A stretch of 21,193 bases of DNA from Mycoplasmataceae bacterium (GTDB taxonomy: Bacteria; Bacillota_I; Bacilli_A; Mycoplasmatales; Mycoplasmoidaceae): the NCBI GenBank assembly GCA_020024715.1, contig JAHHTJ010000003.1:1-21193 (forward strand). Direction: 5' to 3'. The notes beneath the pieces were generated by a model. The model had not been told where the DNA came from and ran no database searches. It was given only the letters and a program-made list of their open reading frames with translations. Position numbers and translations under genes: made by a program. Position 1 is the first letter of the stretch. The number at the start of each line of letters is the position of its first letter. Below, piece after piece: positions 1-8,464 of this stretch.

Positions 1-852
1 GATCATTTAAAACTACACTGATAGAAGAATCATTTTGTATTCCATTTCAAAAAGATATTCTTTTATCAGTTTTAACTAATTTTGGTACACCATATTTTTG
101 TATTAATTGTTTAAAAAGCATTAAATATCCATGGTTTGTTTCTACTTTTTTGCATATAAGGCTAATAATGTACCAGTCGCTGAATCAATTGCTGAATAGA
201 TGCAAAACTTTGTTTTAGAAGTTCAAATATGTAAACAACCATCCACTTCTATGCAATCTCCACTATATCCACTTCTTGAATGCAGAACAGTAGTTGGTGG
301 AAATTTACATTTTTCAATTATTGTTTGCAAGTTGTTAATTGCTTTTAGTTGTTTATCATCAAGAATGATTAAATTATTCTTTTTTAAATTGTTTTTATTT
401 GCTTTGAACCATCGTTTTGTCTTTTTATGTGCACTAAATGAGAAACATTGATTACAATTTAAATAGTAGTTAACTGTTGAGTATGAAAGTTCTTGATTCT
501 TAGCTACCTTTGATATTTCAAAGAACGAAATGTGGTTGGGTAGGTAAGAAGAACCATCACGTTTCTTTTTTATATCTTCACAATAATCAAAATATTCGTT
601 AACTAAATTTTTAAGAATAATAGAACTACATTTATTTTTTAAAATCATATTAGTATTCTTATGATTCAAAAATAATTCTGGTTCTTTCTTATATTGTTTT
701 AATAATCTTGTAACTTGTCTTTTTGATAATGCATATTTGTTATCTATTTGTTCTAATGAACATTTTGTATGTTTAAGCAAGTATCTATCTAATCATTGTT
801 TTATATTTAGTCTTTGTAATCAAAAATCAGCTAATTCGTCGTTTTTTTGCAT
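1..852 (-). pseudogene. IS1202-group transposase, partial, interrupted by a -1 frameshift
   Basis: The reading frame opens at ATG 852-850 behind a good ribosome site (GAGGTGA). With TGA as Trp it runs 236 codons to a TAG at 144-142. The N-terminus has a helix-turn-helix-like stretch (YALSKRQVTRLLKQY) as in this group. The catalytic core follows: GDCIEVDGCLH holds the first Asp, then AIDSATG. Stepping back one base at the A-run just before the TAG restores the conserved continuation VETNHGYLMLFKQLI...YGVP...TDKR, which carries the second catalytic Asp and runs off the window edge. The block order (VD..LH, AIDxATG, ETxxGY, YGxP, TDxR) matches IS1202-like DDE transposases. The break could be a decayed gene, a sequencing indel in a homopolymer, or programmed frameshifting, because the run reads A_AAA_AAG. 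The family is fairly sure; activity is unknown. Confidence 0.75.
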
Positions 853-871
853 AATATCACCTCTTATTTTA

Positions 872-960
872 AGGTGACATCTTCGCTTCTTAAACGTGTA
901 TCTTAACTAGGTAACATTTTTCCTCGTTAATCACAAGTGACATTTTTCATTATTAATCAT
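872..960. repeat. Tandem direct repeats at IS end
   Basis: Two adjacent 26-base units, 909-934 and 935-960, match at 20 of 26 positions. Both share ACATTTTTC in the first half and TTAATCA in the second. A third, more diverged copy starts near 872 (AGGTGACAT). They sit between the transposase start and unrelated sequence, where transposase-binding repeats of an IS end would be expected. That role is inference. Confidence 0.55.
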
Positions 961-970
961 AAAATGTTTA

Positions 971-1001
971 TTGCATAATTATTATTTGTTAATATTATAA
1001 T
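971..1001 (+). promoter_or_regulatory. Possible sigma-70-type promoter
   Basis: TTGCAT (971-976) and TATAAT (996-1001) are separated by 19 bases, slightly long. A second TATAAT at 1024-1029 lacks a good -35. Transcription from the first would start near 1008 and meet the terminator at 1055-1082. In AT-rich DNA such boxes arise by chance, so support comes mainly from the terminator. Confidence 0.4.
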
Positions 1002-1007
1002 AAAAAT

Positions 1008-1083
1008 GTAGATAGGTGTTATTTATAATGCTTATGCCTTGCAATAATAGGATCAAGAGTTGTGCATGCACACTCTTTTTTTA
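1008..1083 (+). ncRNA. Candidate short transcript (about 75 nt)
   Basis: A promoter-like pair (971-1001) and a strong intrinsic terminator (1055-1082) bracket about 75 bases that no other gene explains, since both neighbours are on the minus strand. The stretch is less AT-rich than its flanks. It also holds a 20-codon reading frame, 1028-1090, with an AGGTG motif 9 bases upstream and three Cys codons. That frame runs through the terminator stem, which argues against it as the main product. It does not match the SRP RNA core (no GGAAG-type loop) or any riboswitch I know. From 1086 to 1184 I see only AT-rich sequence. Confidence 0.4.
1055..1082 (+). terminator. Rho-independent terminator
   Basis: The stem pairs AGAG (1056-1059) with CTCT (1073-1076) and TGTG (1061-1064) with CACA (1069-1072), with a bulged T at 1060 and a CATG loop, followed by a run of T to 1082. 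The T-run orients it to the plus strand, so it does not serve the lipoprotein gene. Confidence 0.75.
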
Positions 1084-1184
1084 TTTGTAAACTTTATCAT
1101 AGATTATTGATTTACTTATTATGATTTTTATAATGTTTTGTTATAAATAATGTTGTATATTTTAATAATAGTTTTAATTTCAAA

Positions 1185-2297
1185 TTAATATTTATTATTT
1201 TCAGACATTACAATATTCATTATTTGTTCAGTTAATGTTGTGGTTGATTGTTTAATTTGATTAGAGATATTAAATATTGTTAAACCAGTATTGTTTATAT
1301 ATGTAATTGGTGTTGTGATAGTTTTATAAAAAACACCATGATTATATGTTGATATAAATGAACTTAATGGACTATTACCAAATGGTTCTTTTGTATTACT
1401 TAAATTATTAACACTATGTTGTTTTTGTAATGTTGAAACCATATTAGAAAAATAGCTTTCTACGAGTTTATTAATTTGTAATTTTTTAGATGGTGTAATA
1501 AGATTAGAAAAATTTGGTGAACCTATCATTTTATTTATCATTTGTTTATAACCAGCAAAAGTATTTTCATTAATTCCTTGCAATTTAGTTTTAATGCTAT
1601 CAATATTAGAAATAATAACACTACCATAATATCCATTTTTTGTTAAGTTTAAATTTTCAGAATAATTTGCTTCTATTTCTTGTGATTCAGCATAACTGTT
1701 TTTTATTGTTGCTTTATAATTACTTGTTCACAAACTAGGAGCAAATGATACATTAGTCATACTAACAGTATCAGTAATTGTATTATTTACAAAAGGACTA
1801 AAAGTATTCTTAACTAATGAATTGCTTGAATTTTCACTAAAATTAGATATTTGTTCCACATAAGTTAAATTAGTTAATATATTACTTGTTGAAGAGAAAG
1901 TAAAAGTAAAATTAGAAACTTTTAAATCATAAGTAGTTGTAGTTGTAATGTTGTTTTGTGTTATTGTTTGTTTAATTAATCTAGGAGTTGTATAGTAGTT
2001 TTTAAATGAATCTAATGCATCAGTAATCAATGATACAAATTTACTATGTGTATTTGTATCCTTGTTATAAATATTAGTTCAATTACTTAATGCATCATTG
2101 TATGTTCATGTTGTAGTATCATTAGAGTTTTTTTGAGGTGTTGTGCTTAATAATGAAGAGTAAAGTTGTTGATTATTCTTACTAGAATTAGTAGTATCAT
2201 TTGAATTACTATTACTACATGAAATTACTGTACTAATAGTAGTAGCAGCAATTACTAAAGAAGCAATGCTTCCAATTAATAATTTGATTTTTTTCAT
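1185..2297 (-). CDS. Surface lipoprotein, Ser/Thr/Asn-rich
   Basis: One 370-residue frame interrupted only by TGA (Trp). ATG 2297-2295 follows AAGGA. The N-terminus MKKIK plus a hydrophobic stretch ends in a lipobox, TVISC, with the lipidated Cys at residue 27, so the protein should be exported and anchored to the outer face of the single membrane. A flexible Ser/Asn/Thr linker follows (about 28-65). The rest is polar with many N, T and S and no domain I recognise. The size and composition suit the variable lipoproteins that dominate mollicute surfaces; similarity to the M. penetrans P35 family is possible but not shown. It is monocistronic, divergent from rpsJ. I see no simple-sequence tract in the promoter or 5' end that would suggest phase variation. 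Confidence 0.85.
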
Positions 2298-2329
2298 ATG
2301 TTCCTTAATGTTTTTAATTTTCTAGTTAT

Positions 2330-2335
2330 ATTATA
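2330..2335 (-). promoter_or_regulatory. -10 box of lipoprotein promoter
   Basis: TATAAT reads on the minus strand at 2335-2330, about 33 bases before the lipoprotein ATG, giving a leader of roughly 25 bases with AAGGA. No good -35 is visible, which is common in mollicutes. Confidence 0.55.
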
Positions 2336-2432
2336 ATGTTCAAATAAATAAACCTTATTTAAATAAATTAATTTACTTAATATAAATGATTAATTTAATA
2401 AATAAAAAATTTGTTTATTTTGCTAATTTATT

Positions 2433-2461
2433 TTGTGAAATAGTACTTTTTCATATATACT
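2433..2461 (+). promoter_or_regulatory. Main promoter of the S10 superoperon
   Basis: TTGTGA (2433-2438), a 17-base spacer and TATACT (2456-2461) form the best promoter in the window. It sits upstream of rpsJ, first gene of the operon, and predicts a start near 2468 and a leader of about 80 bases. Confidence 0.7.
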
Positions 2462-2478
2462 TATAAAGTTATTAATAA

Positions 2479-2527
2479 GCGTAAAAAATTGTACGCCAAC
2501 ACGAGTTGCAAAAACATCTATTGCAAC
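2479..2527 (+). promoter_or_regulatory. Two hairpins in the rpsJ leader
   Basis: GCGTA (2479-2483) pairs with TACGC (2492-2496) around an 8-base loop. GTTGCAA (2505-2511) pairs with TTGCAAC (2521-2527) around a 9-base loop. Both are perfect and unusually GC-containing for this DNA. They lie between the predicted start site and the rpsJ ribosome site (AGAAAGGA, near 2538). A role in ribosomal-protein feedback is plausible but inferred; no T-run follows, so neither is a terminator. Confidence 0.55.
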
Positions 2528-2549
2528 CTTTGAGTTAGAAAGGAAATTT

Positions 2550-2867
2550 ATGAGTCAACAAGAATTAAAAATAAAGTTGTTCTCCTATGATGTTACCCTT
2601 CTTGACAATGCTGTTAAGAAAATTATAGAAGTTGCTAAGAATTTAGCTCCAATTAGTGGACCAATTCCATTACCAACAAAGAGAGATATTATTACAATTA
2701 TTCGTTCCCCTCATGTTAATAAACAATCAAGAGAACAATTCGAAAGAATTACACATTATAGATTAATTGTTCTAAAAGACGTTAATGCTAATGTAACAAA
2801 CAAATTAAAAAGCATTACTTTACCTTCTGGGGTTGAAGTAAAAATCGATTTCAAAACTAAGAAATAA
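2550..2867 (+). CDS. rpsJ: 30S ribosomal protein S10
   Basis: This 105-residue protein matches S10 in length and sequence. It has the conserved loop GPIPLPTKRDIITIIRSPHVNKQSREQFE (shown here only as the region about residues 37-65). S10 sits in the head of the 30S subunit and, in other bacteria, also binds NusB in antitermination. It is the first gene of the S10 operon, as in most bacteria. The ATG follows AGAAAGGA at good spacing. Confidence 0.97.
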   Translation: MSQQELKIKLFSYDVTLLDNAVKKIIEVAKNLAPISGPIPLPTKRDIITIIRSPHVNKQSREQFERITHYRLIVLKDVNANVTNKLKSITLPSGVEVKIDFKTKK

Positions 2868-2885
2868 TAAAGAAAGGTGAAGATA

Positions 2886-3710
2886 ATGGCTAGAAAAAGT
2901 ATTCTTGGTCGTAAAGTTGGAATGACTAGAGTTTTCGACAATAAGGGAATTTTAGTACCAGCTACAGCGATTTATATTGAACCTAATTTAGTATTAGGTA
3001 CAAAAGAAAAAGCAAAAGATGGTTATGATGCAACAGTTGTAGGTATTATTGATACTACTGAAAAACATGTTAATCGTCCTCAAAAAGAAATGTTTAAAGA
3101 TCCAGAAGGAACATATCATTTCAAACAAACCATTAAGGAATTAAGAGATGTTACTGGATTTAATAAGTTTGATTCCATTAAATTAGATATCTTTACAGTT
3201 GGAGATATTGTTGATGTTCAAGGATTAACAAAAGGACGTGGTACAACTGGAGCAATTAAATTATGAAACTTTAAAGTAGGTCCATTAGGACACGGTGCTG
3301 GATATCCACACAGATATAGTGGTTCTATCGCTATGGGTCGTGGTGGTAGTCAAGCACAAAGAGTTACTAAAGGTAAAAAGATGGCTGGAAGATATGGTCA
3401 TGAATTAGTAACTATTCATAATTTAGAAGTTATTAGTATTGATTTAGAACAAAATATTCTTTTAGTTAAGGGAGCAATTCCAGGTCCTTCTAAATCAGTT
3501 GTAAAAATTAGTACAGCTATTAAACCTAAAGTTGAACATAAAGAATTCATTGCAGCAGTTCCTACAAGAGAAACAGTTGATGAAAAAGAATTAAAGAATG
3601 AAAGTCACGAAGCTGCTATTGAAACAAAACAAGCAGAAGCTAAAGTTGATAAAGTTGCTTTAAAACAAGCTGAAGTTGAAGCAACAAAAGCAAAAGAAGA
3701 AAGCAAATAA
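2886..3710 (+). CDS. rplC: 50S ribosomal protein L3, with long C-terminal tail
   Basis: L3 starts 23S rRNA assembly and lies near the peptidyl-transferase centre. The frame holds one TGA (Trp) at 3264. The N-terminus MARKSILGRKVGMTRVF and the block GRGGSQAQRVTKGKKMAGRYG are typical of L3. I chose ATG 2886, preceded by AGAAAGGTGA, over the GTG at 2877, which lies inside that ribosome site. The protein is 274 residues. The usual L3 fold ends near residue 211, so about 60 residues rich in Lys, Glu and Ala form an added, probably disordered tail. Confidence 0.96.
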
Positions 3711-3729
3711 TAATTAGGAGGTAGCATTT

Positions 3730-4374
3730 ATGATAGCTAAAGAAATTCAAGTCTTTAATATAGATGGAGAAGTAGTTAAGAATTATAGTGTTAATCCTAA
3801 TCTATTCGTAGAAAAAGTTAGAAACCATGACATGTTCTTAGCTGTTGTTGCAGAACAAGCTGGTAGAAGACAAGGAACACATTCTACACTAACTAAGGGT
3901 GAAGTACGTGGTGGTGGAAAAAAACCATTTCGTCAAAAACATACTGGTAATGCCAGACAAGGTTCTATAAGAAACCCTCACTACGTAGGTGGTGGTATTG
4001 CATTTGGACCAAAACCAAACAGAAATTACAAAATTTCTATCAATAAACAAGTTCATTGAAGTGCATTAAAAAGTGCTTATACACAAAGATTACAAGAAAA
4101 TAAAGTTGTTGGTTTAGTTGAAAATTTTGATTACAATGACATTTCTACAAAAAAAGTACAAGAAATGTTAAATAAAATTAATCAAAATGCAAAGAAAACA
4201 TTAGTAATCTTAAGTGAAGAAGAAAAAAACATTAACTTCTTATTATCAGCTAGAAATATTAAAAATGTTATTGTAAAAATTTGAAACATGGTTTCAGTTC
4301 GTGATTTATTAGCACATGATCAAATTCTTATTCAAGTTGATGCTTTTAATAAGATAACAGGAGAAGCAAAATAA
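3730..4374 (+). CDS. rplD: 50S ribosomal protein L4
   Basis: This 214-residue protein has the L4 signature: the loop [20 protein letters not shown] and [21 protein letters not shown] (residues about 55-95) reach into the exit tunnel. Two TGA codons encode Trp. The ATG is behind TTAGGAGGTA. The stop overlaps the rplW start by one base (TAATG), implying coupled translation. In E. coli L4 represses the S10 operon; whether that applies here cannot be read from sequence. No unusual extension. Confidence 0.96.
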
Positions 4375-4775
4375 TGACTAATACTATTTCAAACGTTATT
4401 TTAAAACCAGTTTTTACTGAAAAAAGTGAAGCATTTAAATATGCTGAAAAGAAAAAATATTATTTTATTGTTGATGTTAGTGCCAATAAAGATCAAATTA
4501 AAAATGCTTTTATTTCAATTTATATGACTGAACCAGAAGCAATTAACATTTTAAGAAGAAAACCAACTCGTGTTAAAACTGGTACAAGACATCCAGGTTA
4601 TACAAAAACAAAAAAAATTGCAATTATAACTTTACCAAAAGGTATTTCATTAGCAATGACTGATGAAGAAGTTAAAGAAGATAAAAAAGAAATTAAACAA
4701 GAAAAGAAAATGACTTCAACAAGAAAAGTTGTTTCTGATAAAACTTCTGATTCAGAAGATAAAGAAAGCAAATAA
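4374..4775 (+). CDS. rplW: 50S ribosomal protein L23, with charged tail
   Basis: L23 lies at the exit of the peptide tunnel and is the docking site for trigger factor and SRP. The N-terminus [14 protein letters not shown] and [27 protein letters not shown] are characteristic. The usual fold ends near residue 95; the remaining 38 residues of this 133-residue protein are Lys/Glu/Asp/Ser-rich and likely disordered. Such a tail would protrude near the tunnel exit. The start overlaps the rplD stop, and its ribosome site (AGGAGAA) lies inside rplD. Confidence 0.95.
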   Translation: MTNTISNVILKPVFTEKSEAFKYAEKKKYYFIVDVSANKDQIKNAFISIYMTEPEAINILRRKPTRVKTGTRHPGYTKTKKIAIITLPKGISLAMTDEEVKEDKKEIKQEKKMTSTRKVVSDKTSDSEDKESK

Positions 4776-4789
4776 TAAGGAGAGTAATT

Positions 4790-5626
4790 ATGGCTATTAA
4801 GAAAGTTGTATATCGTAGTAGTGGTAAAAGAACAAGAATTTTAGTTGATTACAAATCCTTGTTATCACACGATGAACCAGAAAAATCTTTATTACAAAAT
4901 TTAAAGAAGCATGCTGGTAGAAATAACCAAGGTCGTATTACTACAAGACACCAAGGTAATGGAGTTAAACGTTTATACCGTATTATTGATTTTAAACGTG
5001 ATAAAGAAAATATTCCAGCAACTGTTAAAACAATTGAATATGATCCATATAGAACATGTTTTATTTCATTAATCGTTTATCATGATGGTACTAAGAGATA
5101 CATTTTAACAGCAAAAGATATGAAAGTAGGAGATAAGGTTTTAACAGCAGAAAAAGTTGATATTAAACCAGGAAATTGTACAACCTTATCAAATATTCCA
5201 GTTGGTACATTTGTTCATAATATTGAGTTTGTTCCAGGAAAAGGTGGACAAATTGTAAGAGCTGCTGGTACTGCTGCACAAATTTTAGGTACTGATGAAA
5301 AAGGAGAATTTATTCTTTTAAAATTACCAAGCGGTGAGACTAGAAAATTCAAACCAAATTGTAAAGCCACAATTGGTTATGTATCTAATGAAGATCACAA
5401 CCTAGAAATCATTGGTAAAGCAGGTATTAATCGTCATAAGGGTATTAGACCTACTGTTCGTGGTTCTGCGATGAACCCTAATGATCACCCACACGGTGGT
5501 GGAGAAGGTAGACAACCAATTGGTCGTGATGCACCAAGAACTCCATGAGGTAAGAGACACATGGGTGTTAAAACTAGAAAACAAAAGAAAGCTTCATCTG
5601 CTTTAATTGCAAAAAGAAGAAAATAG
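4790..5626 (+). CDS. rplB: 50S ribosomal protein L2
   Basis: This 278-residue protein binds 23S rRNA beside the peptidyl-transferase centre and bridges the subunits. The C-terminal region [21 protein letters not shown] includes the conserved His essential for activity in other bacteria. One TGA (5546) encodes Trp in the motif RTPWGKRHMG, where Trp is expected, which directly supports the code. The ATG follows AAGGAGAG. Length is normal. Confidence 0.97.
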
Positions 5627-5635
5627 GAGAAAAAT

Positions 5636-5929
5636 ATGGCTAGAAGTAGTTCAAAAGGTCTTTTTGTAGAAAAAAGTTTATTAAAAAAAGTAATTGCTAA
5701 TAATCAAAGTCAAAAGAAAAAAGAAATTAAAACTTGATCTAGAGAAAGTACAATTTATCCAGAATTTGTAGGTAATACATTCTTAGTACATAATGGAAGA
5801 TTATTTATTAAAGTTTATTGTACTGAGGAAATGGTTGGTAGAAAATTAGGAGAATTTGCTCCAACAAGAACATTCAAAATCCACTCATCTAACAGAAAAG
5901 CTGAAGATGCTAAGAAGGAGAACGCATAG
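5636..5929 (+). CDS. rpsS: 30S ribosomal protein S19
   Basis: This 97-residue protein reads [19 protein letters not shown] at the start and carries [15 protein letters not shown] and [14 protein letters not shown], all S19 hallmarks. S19 is in the 30S head and contacts the A-site tRNA region with S13. The Trp in KTWSR is encoded by TGA, so a standard-code reading breaks the gene. ATG follows AGGAGA. It sits between rplB and rplV as in other bacteria. Three bases separate it from rplV. Confidence 0.96.
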
Positions 5930-5932
5930 TTT

Positions 5933-6592
5933 ATGATTAGTAAAGCAATCCAAAAAAATATCCGCATTAGTCCAAGAAAAGCTGGTTTAGTATGTGATCT
6001 TATTCGTATGAAAAAAATTGATGCAGCTATTGCTCAATTAGAAAATTTAAATCAAAGATCAGCTAATATTACATTAAAATTATTAAAATCAGCAATTGCA
6101 AACGCAACTAATAACTTTAGAATGAATGCAGCAAATCTTTATATTTTAAGTATTGTTGCAAATGAAGGACCAACATTAAAAAGAGTATTACCAAGAGCAA
6201 AAGGTTCTGCAAATACAATTAGAAAAAGATCAACTCATCTAGAAATTATTTTATCTGATGATGAACATGACCGTTTATTACAACAAGAATCATTTAAAAA
6301 ACACAACAAATATAATTTATTAATTCACGGTAAATTAAATGAAAATTCTCGTAGTAATTTACGTATGACTAGAAAACAACAATTACTTAAAGAACAAGAA
6401 AATAAAAAGAAACAACAAGATCGTTCATTTGTTGGCGATAGTAGTGAAGCAGCAATTTACACCAAAGAAGAATTTAATGATGTTGTAATTAAAGATGATA
6501 AAAAAACAAAAAAACAAACATCAAAAACTTCAGCTAAAACCACAACAAAAAAAGCAGTAACTGTAAAGAAAACTAAAAAGGAAGAAAAATAG
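5933..6592 (+). CDS. rplV: 50S ribosomal protein L22, with very long tail
   Basis: L22 spans the 50S body and its hairpin lines the exit tunnel. Residues 1-108 are a normal L22: IRISPRKAGLVCDLIR near the start, and LPRAKGSANTIRKRSTHLEIIL at the end of the core. The tail, residues about 109-219, doubles the protein and is rich in Lys, Gln, Asn and Thr, ending in near-repeats of KTTTKKA/KKTKKEEK. It is likely disordered and outside the ribosome surface. The start follows AAGGAG in the end of rpsS. Confidence 0.95.
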   Translation: MISKAIQKNIRISPRKAGLVCDLIRMKKIDAAIAQLENLNQRSANITLKLLKSAIANATNNFRMNAANLYILSIVANEGPTLKRVLPRAKGSANTIRKRSTHLEIILSDDEHDRLLQQESFKKHNKYNLLIHGKLNENSRSNLRMTRKQQLLKEQENKKKQQDRSFVGDSSEAAIYTKEEFNDVVIKDDKKTKKQTSKTSAKTTTKKAVTVKKTKKEEK

Positions 6593-6594
6593 TT

Positions 6595-7449
6595 ATGGGA
6601 CAAAAAGTTAATCCAAATGGATATAGATTCGGTATAAACAGAAACTGAGTTTCTCGTTGAATTGCTAAGGATAACAAAACTACTGCTTTATGATTAGTTC
6701 AAGATGAAAAAATTCGTAATTTTTTAATTAAGAAATTTCCAAAGGCATTAATTGATCGTGTTGAAATTGAAAGAAAAAACAATACTATTGATTTATTTAT
6801 TTATTCTGCACAACCAGGTGTTTTCAATGGATTAGTTGATGAAAAGAAAGCAGAATTAACTTTAGAAATTAACAAAATTGTTGGAAGAAAAATTAAAGTT
6901 GAAATAAATGTTATTTATTTTGAAAATCCAAATTTAAGTGCAAGGATTATTGCTCGTGAAATTGCTGATGCAATTGAAGGTCGTGTATCATTTAGAATAG
7001 CGCAAAAACAAGCAGTTAGAAAAGTTATGAAAAATGGTGCTTTCGGAATCAAGACTTCAGTAAGTGGAAGACTTGGTGGAACAGATATTGCTAGAACAGA
7101 AGGTTATTTAGAAGGTGTTGTTCCTTTATCAACATTAAGATCAGACATAGATTATGCTTTAGAATTAGCAAATACTACTTATGGTGTAATTGGTGTTAAG
7201 GTTTGAGTTAACCGTGGTAGTAGATTTGGTGGAATTTATGCAAAAACTGAATACAAAAAAGTTGCAAATAGATTCAATCACGATAATGATAACCAAAGAA
7301 GAAATAATCGAAGAAAACCAGGTTCTAATAATGCAAGTGGTGCTGGAAATAATAGAAACAAAAATTTTAATAATAAACCAAATAATCAAACCAGACAACC
7401 AAATCAAGAAAAACCTGCAGTAGCAAAACAAGAAAATAGAGGTGAATAA
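6595..7449 (+). CDS. rpsC: 30S ribosomal protein S3, with Asn-rich tail
   Basis: S3 guards the mRNA entry channel and belongs to the ribosomal helicase. The start MGQKVNPNGYRFGINRNW and the block GGTDIARTEGYLEGVVPL are S3. The core has a KH-type RNA-binding domain in its first half. Several TGA codons encode Trp, including two within the first 25 residues. The core ends near residue 222; about 60 residues follow, dominated by Asn, Arg, Gln and Lys. Total 284 residues. Reading frames on both strands over the tail (7165-7464) are low-complexity shadows. Confidence 0.95.
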
Positions 7450-7451
7450 TA

Positions 7452-7877
7452 ATGTTACAACCAAAACGTGTTAAGTATCGTAAAATGCACCGTATTAAAT
7501 ATGAAGGACCAGCAAAAGGAAATTCTTATTTAGCATATGGAGAATATGGAATTGTTGCTAATGAAGGAACTTGAATTACAGATCGTCAAATTGAAGCTGC
7601 TCGTATTGCAATTTCTAGAAATTTAGGTAAAACTGGAAAAATGTGAATTCGTATTTTTCCTCATATGTCTAAAACAAAGAAACCATTAGAAGTTCGTATG
7701 GGTTCTGGTAAAGGTAATCCTGAATTCTGAGTAGCAGTTGTAAAAAAAGGAACTATTATGTTTGAAGTAACTGGTATTCCAAAAGAAACAGCTTACAAAG
7801 CTTTCTATGCAGCTGGTAATAAGCTACCAATTACATGAAAATTTATCGAAAGAGGTGCTGCTAATGACAATAAATAA
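7452..7877 (+). CDS. rplP: 50S ribosomal protein L16
   Basis: This 141-residue protein starts [14 protein letters not shown] and contains [13 protein letters not shown] and MWIRIFPH, as in L16, which helps position the A-site tRNA and is one of the last proteins to join the 50S. Four or more TGA codons encode Trp, so nothing long is seen with the standard code. The last 14 bases overlap the rpmC start. The ATG lies two bases after the rpsC stop, using AGAGGTGA in rpsC. Confidence 0.96.
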
Positions 7878-8160
7878 GGACTTTAGAAATAAAAGCGATC
7901 AAGAGTTAATTGAAATTGTTAAGAAATTAAGAGTAAAATTACTTGAATATCGTTTTAAAAATGCGAGTGGAGAATTCGATAAACCACACCAAATTAGATT
8001 TGCTAGAAAATCTTTAGCACAAGCTCTTACAATTTTACAAGAAAGAAACATCAATATTGCACATATTCAATTAGATAAACTTAACGATGCAAATAGAGAA
8101 AAATCTATTTTCAGTGCAACTAAAGAAGATAACAAGAAAGAAGAAGGTACAAGTAAATAA
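7864..8160 (+). CDS. rpmC: 50S ribosomal protein L29, with charged tail
   Basis: L29 flanks the tunnel exit next to L23. I place the start at ATG 7864, behind AGAGGTG, inside the end of rplP (14-base overlap in another frame); upstream in-frame sequence is L16 shadow. The 98-residue product has the L29 core: two helices with the pattern [19 protein letters not shown] and [18 protein letters not shown]. Usual L29 is about 65 residues, so about 30 residues (Asp/Lys/Glu-rich) are an added tail, matching those on L23 and L22 nearby. Confidence 0.93.
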   Translation: MTINKDFRNKSDQELIEIVKKLRVKLLEYRFKNASGEFDKPHQIRFARKSLAQALTILQERNINIAHIQLDKLNDANREKSIFSATKEDNKKEEGTSK

Positions 8161-8435
8161 TGATGAGTTCAAATAAAGTATCAGATAGAGGAAACAGAAG
8201 AACATTAGTTGGCGTTGTTGTTAGTGATAAGAACACAAAGACAATTGTTGTTAATGTTGAAAGAAAAAGCAAGCACCCTCTTTATAAAAAATTAGTTATC
8301 TTTCATAAAAAATATCATGCACACGATGAACAAAGTGAAGCTCATGTAGGTGATCGTGTAGAAATTACTGAAACTAGACCAATGAGTGCAACTAAACGTT
8401 GAAGATTAGTTAAGATAATTGAAAAAGCAAGATAA
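8160..8435 (+). CDS. rpsQ: 30S ribosomal protein S17
   Basis: S17 is a primary 16S rRNA binder with an OB fold. The 91-residue product has [26 protein letters not shown] and [12 protein letters not shown], all S17. A TGA near the end encodes Trp in KRWRLVKI, as usual. ATG 8160 overlaps the rpmC stop by one base; ATG 8163, the next codon, is an equally good start. The ribosome site GAAGGT is in rpmC. Confidence 0.95.
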
Positions 8436-8464
8436 TTAGCTAATATTAAGAAAGGAAAAAGAAG

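Larger units (their letters stand above)
1..960 (-). mobile_element. IS1202-group (ISNCY) insertion sequence, left part missing
   Basis: This end of an insertion sequence lies on the minus strand: a transposase gene (852 down to the window edge) with its start-proximal flank carrying short direct repeats (872-960). The other end lies outside the window, so target duplication and length cannot be seen. The family call rests on the transposase (see that entry). The outer boundary near 960 is inferred from the last repeat and may be off by tens of bases. Confidence 0.7.

Noticed and set aside
200..451. 83-codon plus-strand frame
   Set aside because: It lies antisense to the transposase, which has clear family motifs; no ribosome site.
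1008..1083. SRP RNA, tRNA or known riboswitch
   Set aside because: No SRP apical core, no cloverleaf, and no riboswitch consensus could be recognised.
2336..2420. Invertible promoter for the lipoprotein gene
   Set aside because: AAATAAAC and GTTTATTT occur as inverted copies about 55 bases apart, but 8-base A/T matches are expected by chance here and no recombinase gene is nearby.
2756..2941. 61-codon minus-strand frame
   Set aside because: Antisense shadow of the end of rpsJ and the start of rplC.
7165..7464. Frames on both strands over the S3 tail (also 7190-7423 plus)
   Set aside because: They are open only because the Asn/Lys-rich tail is low in complexity; S3 continues through in its own frame.
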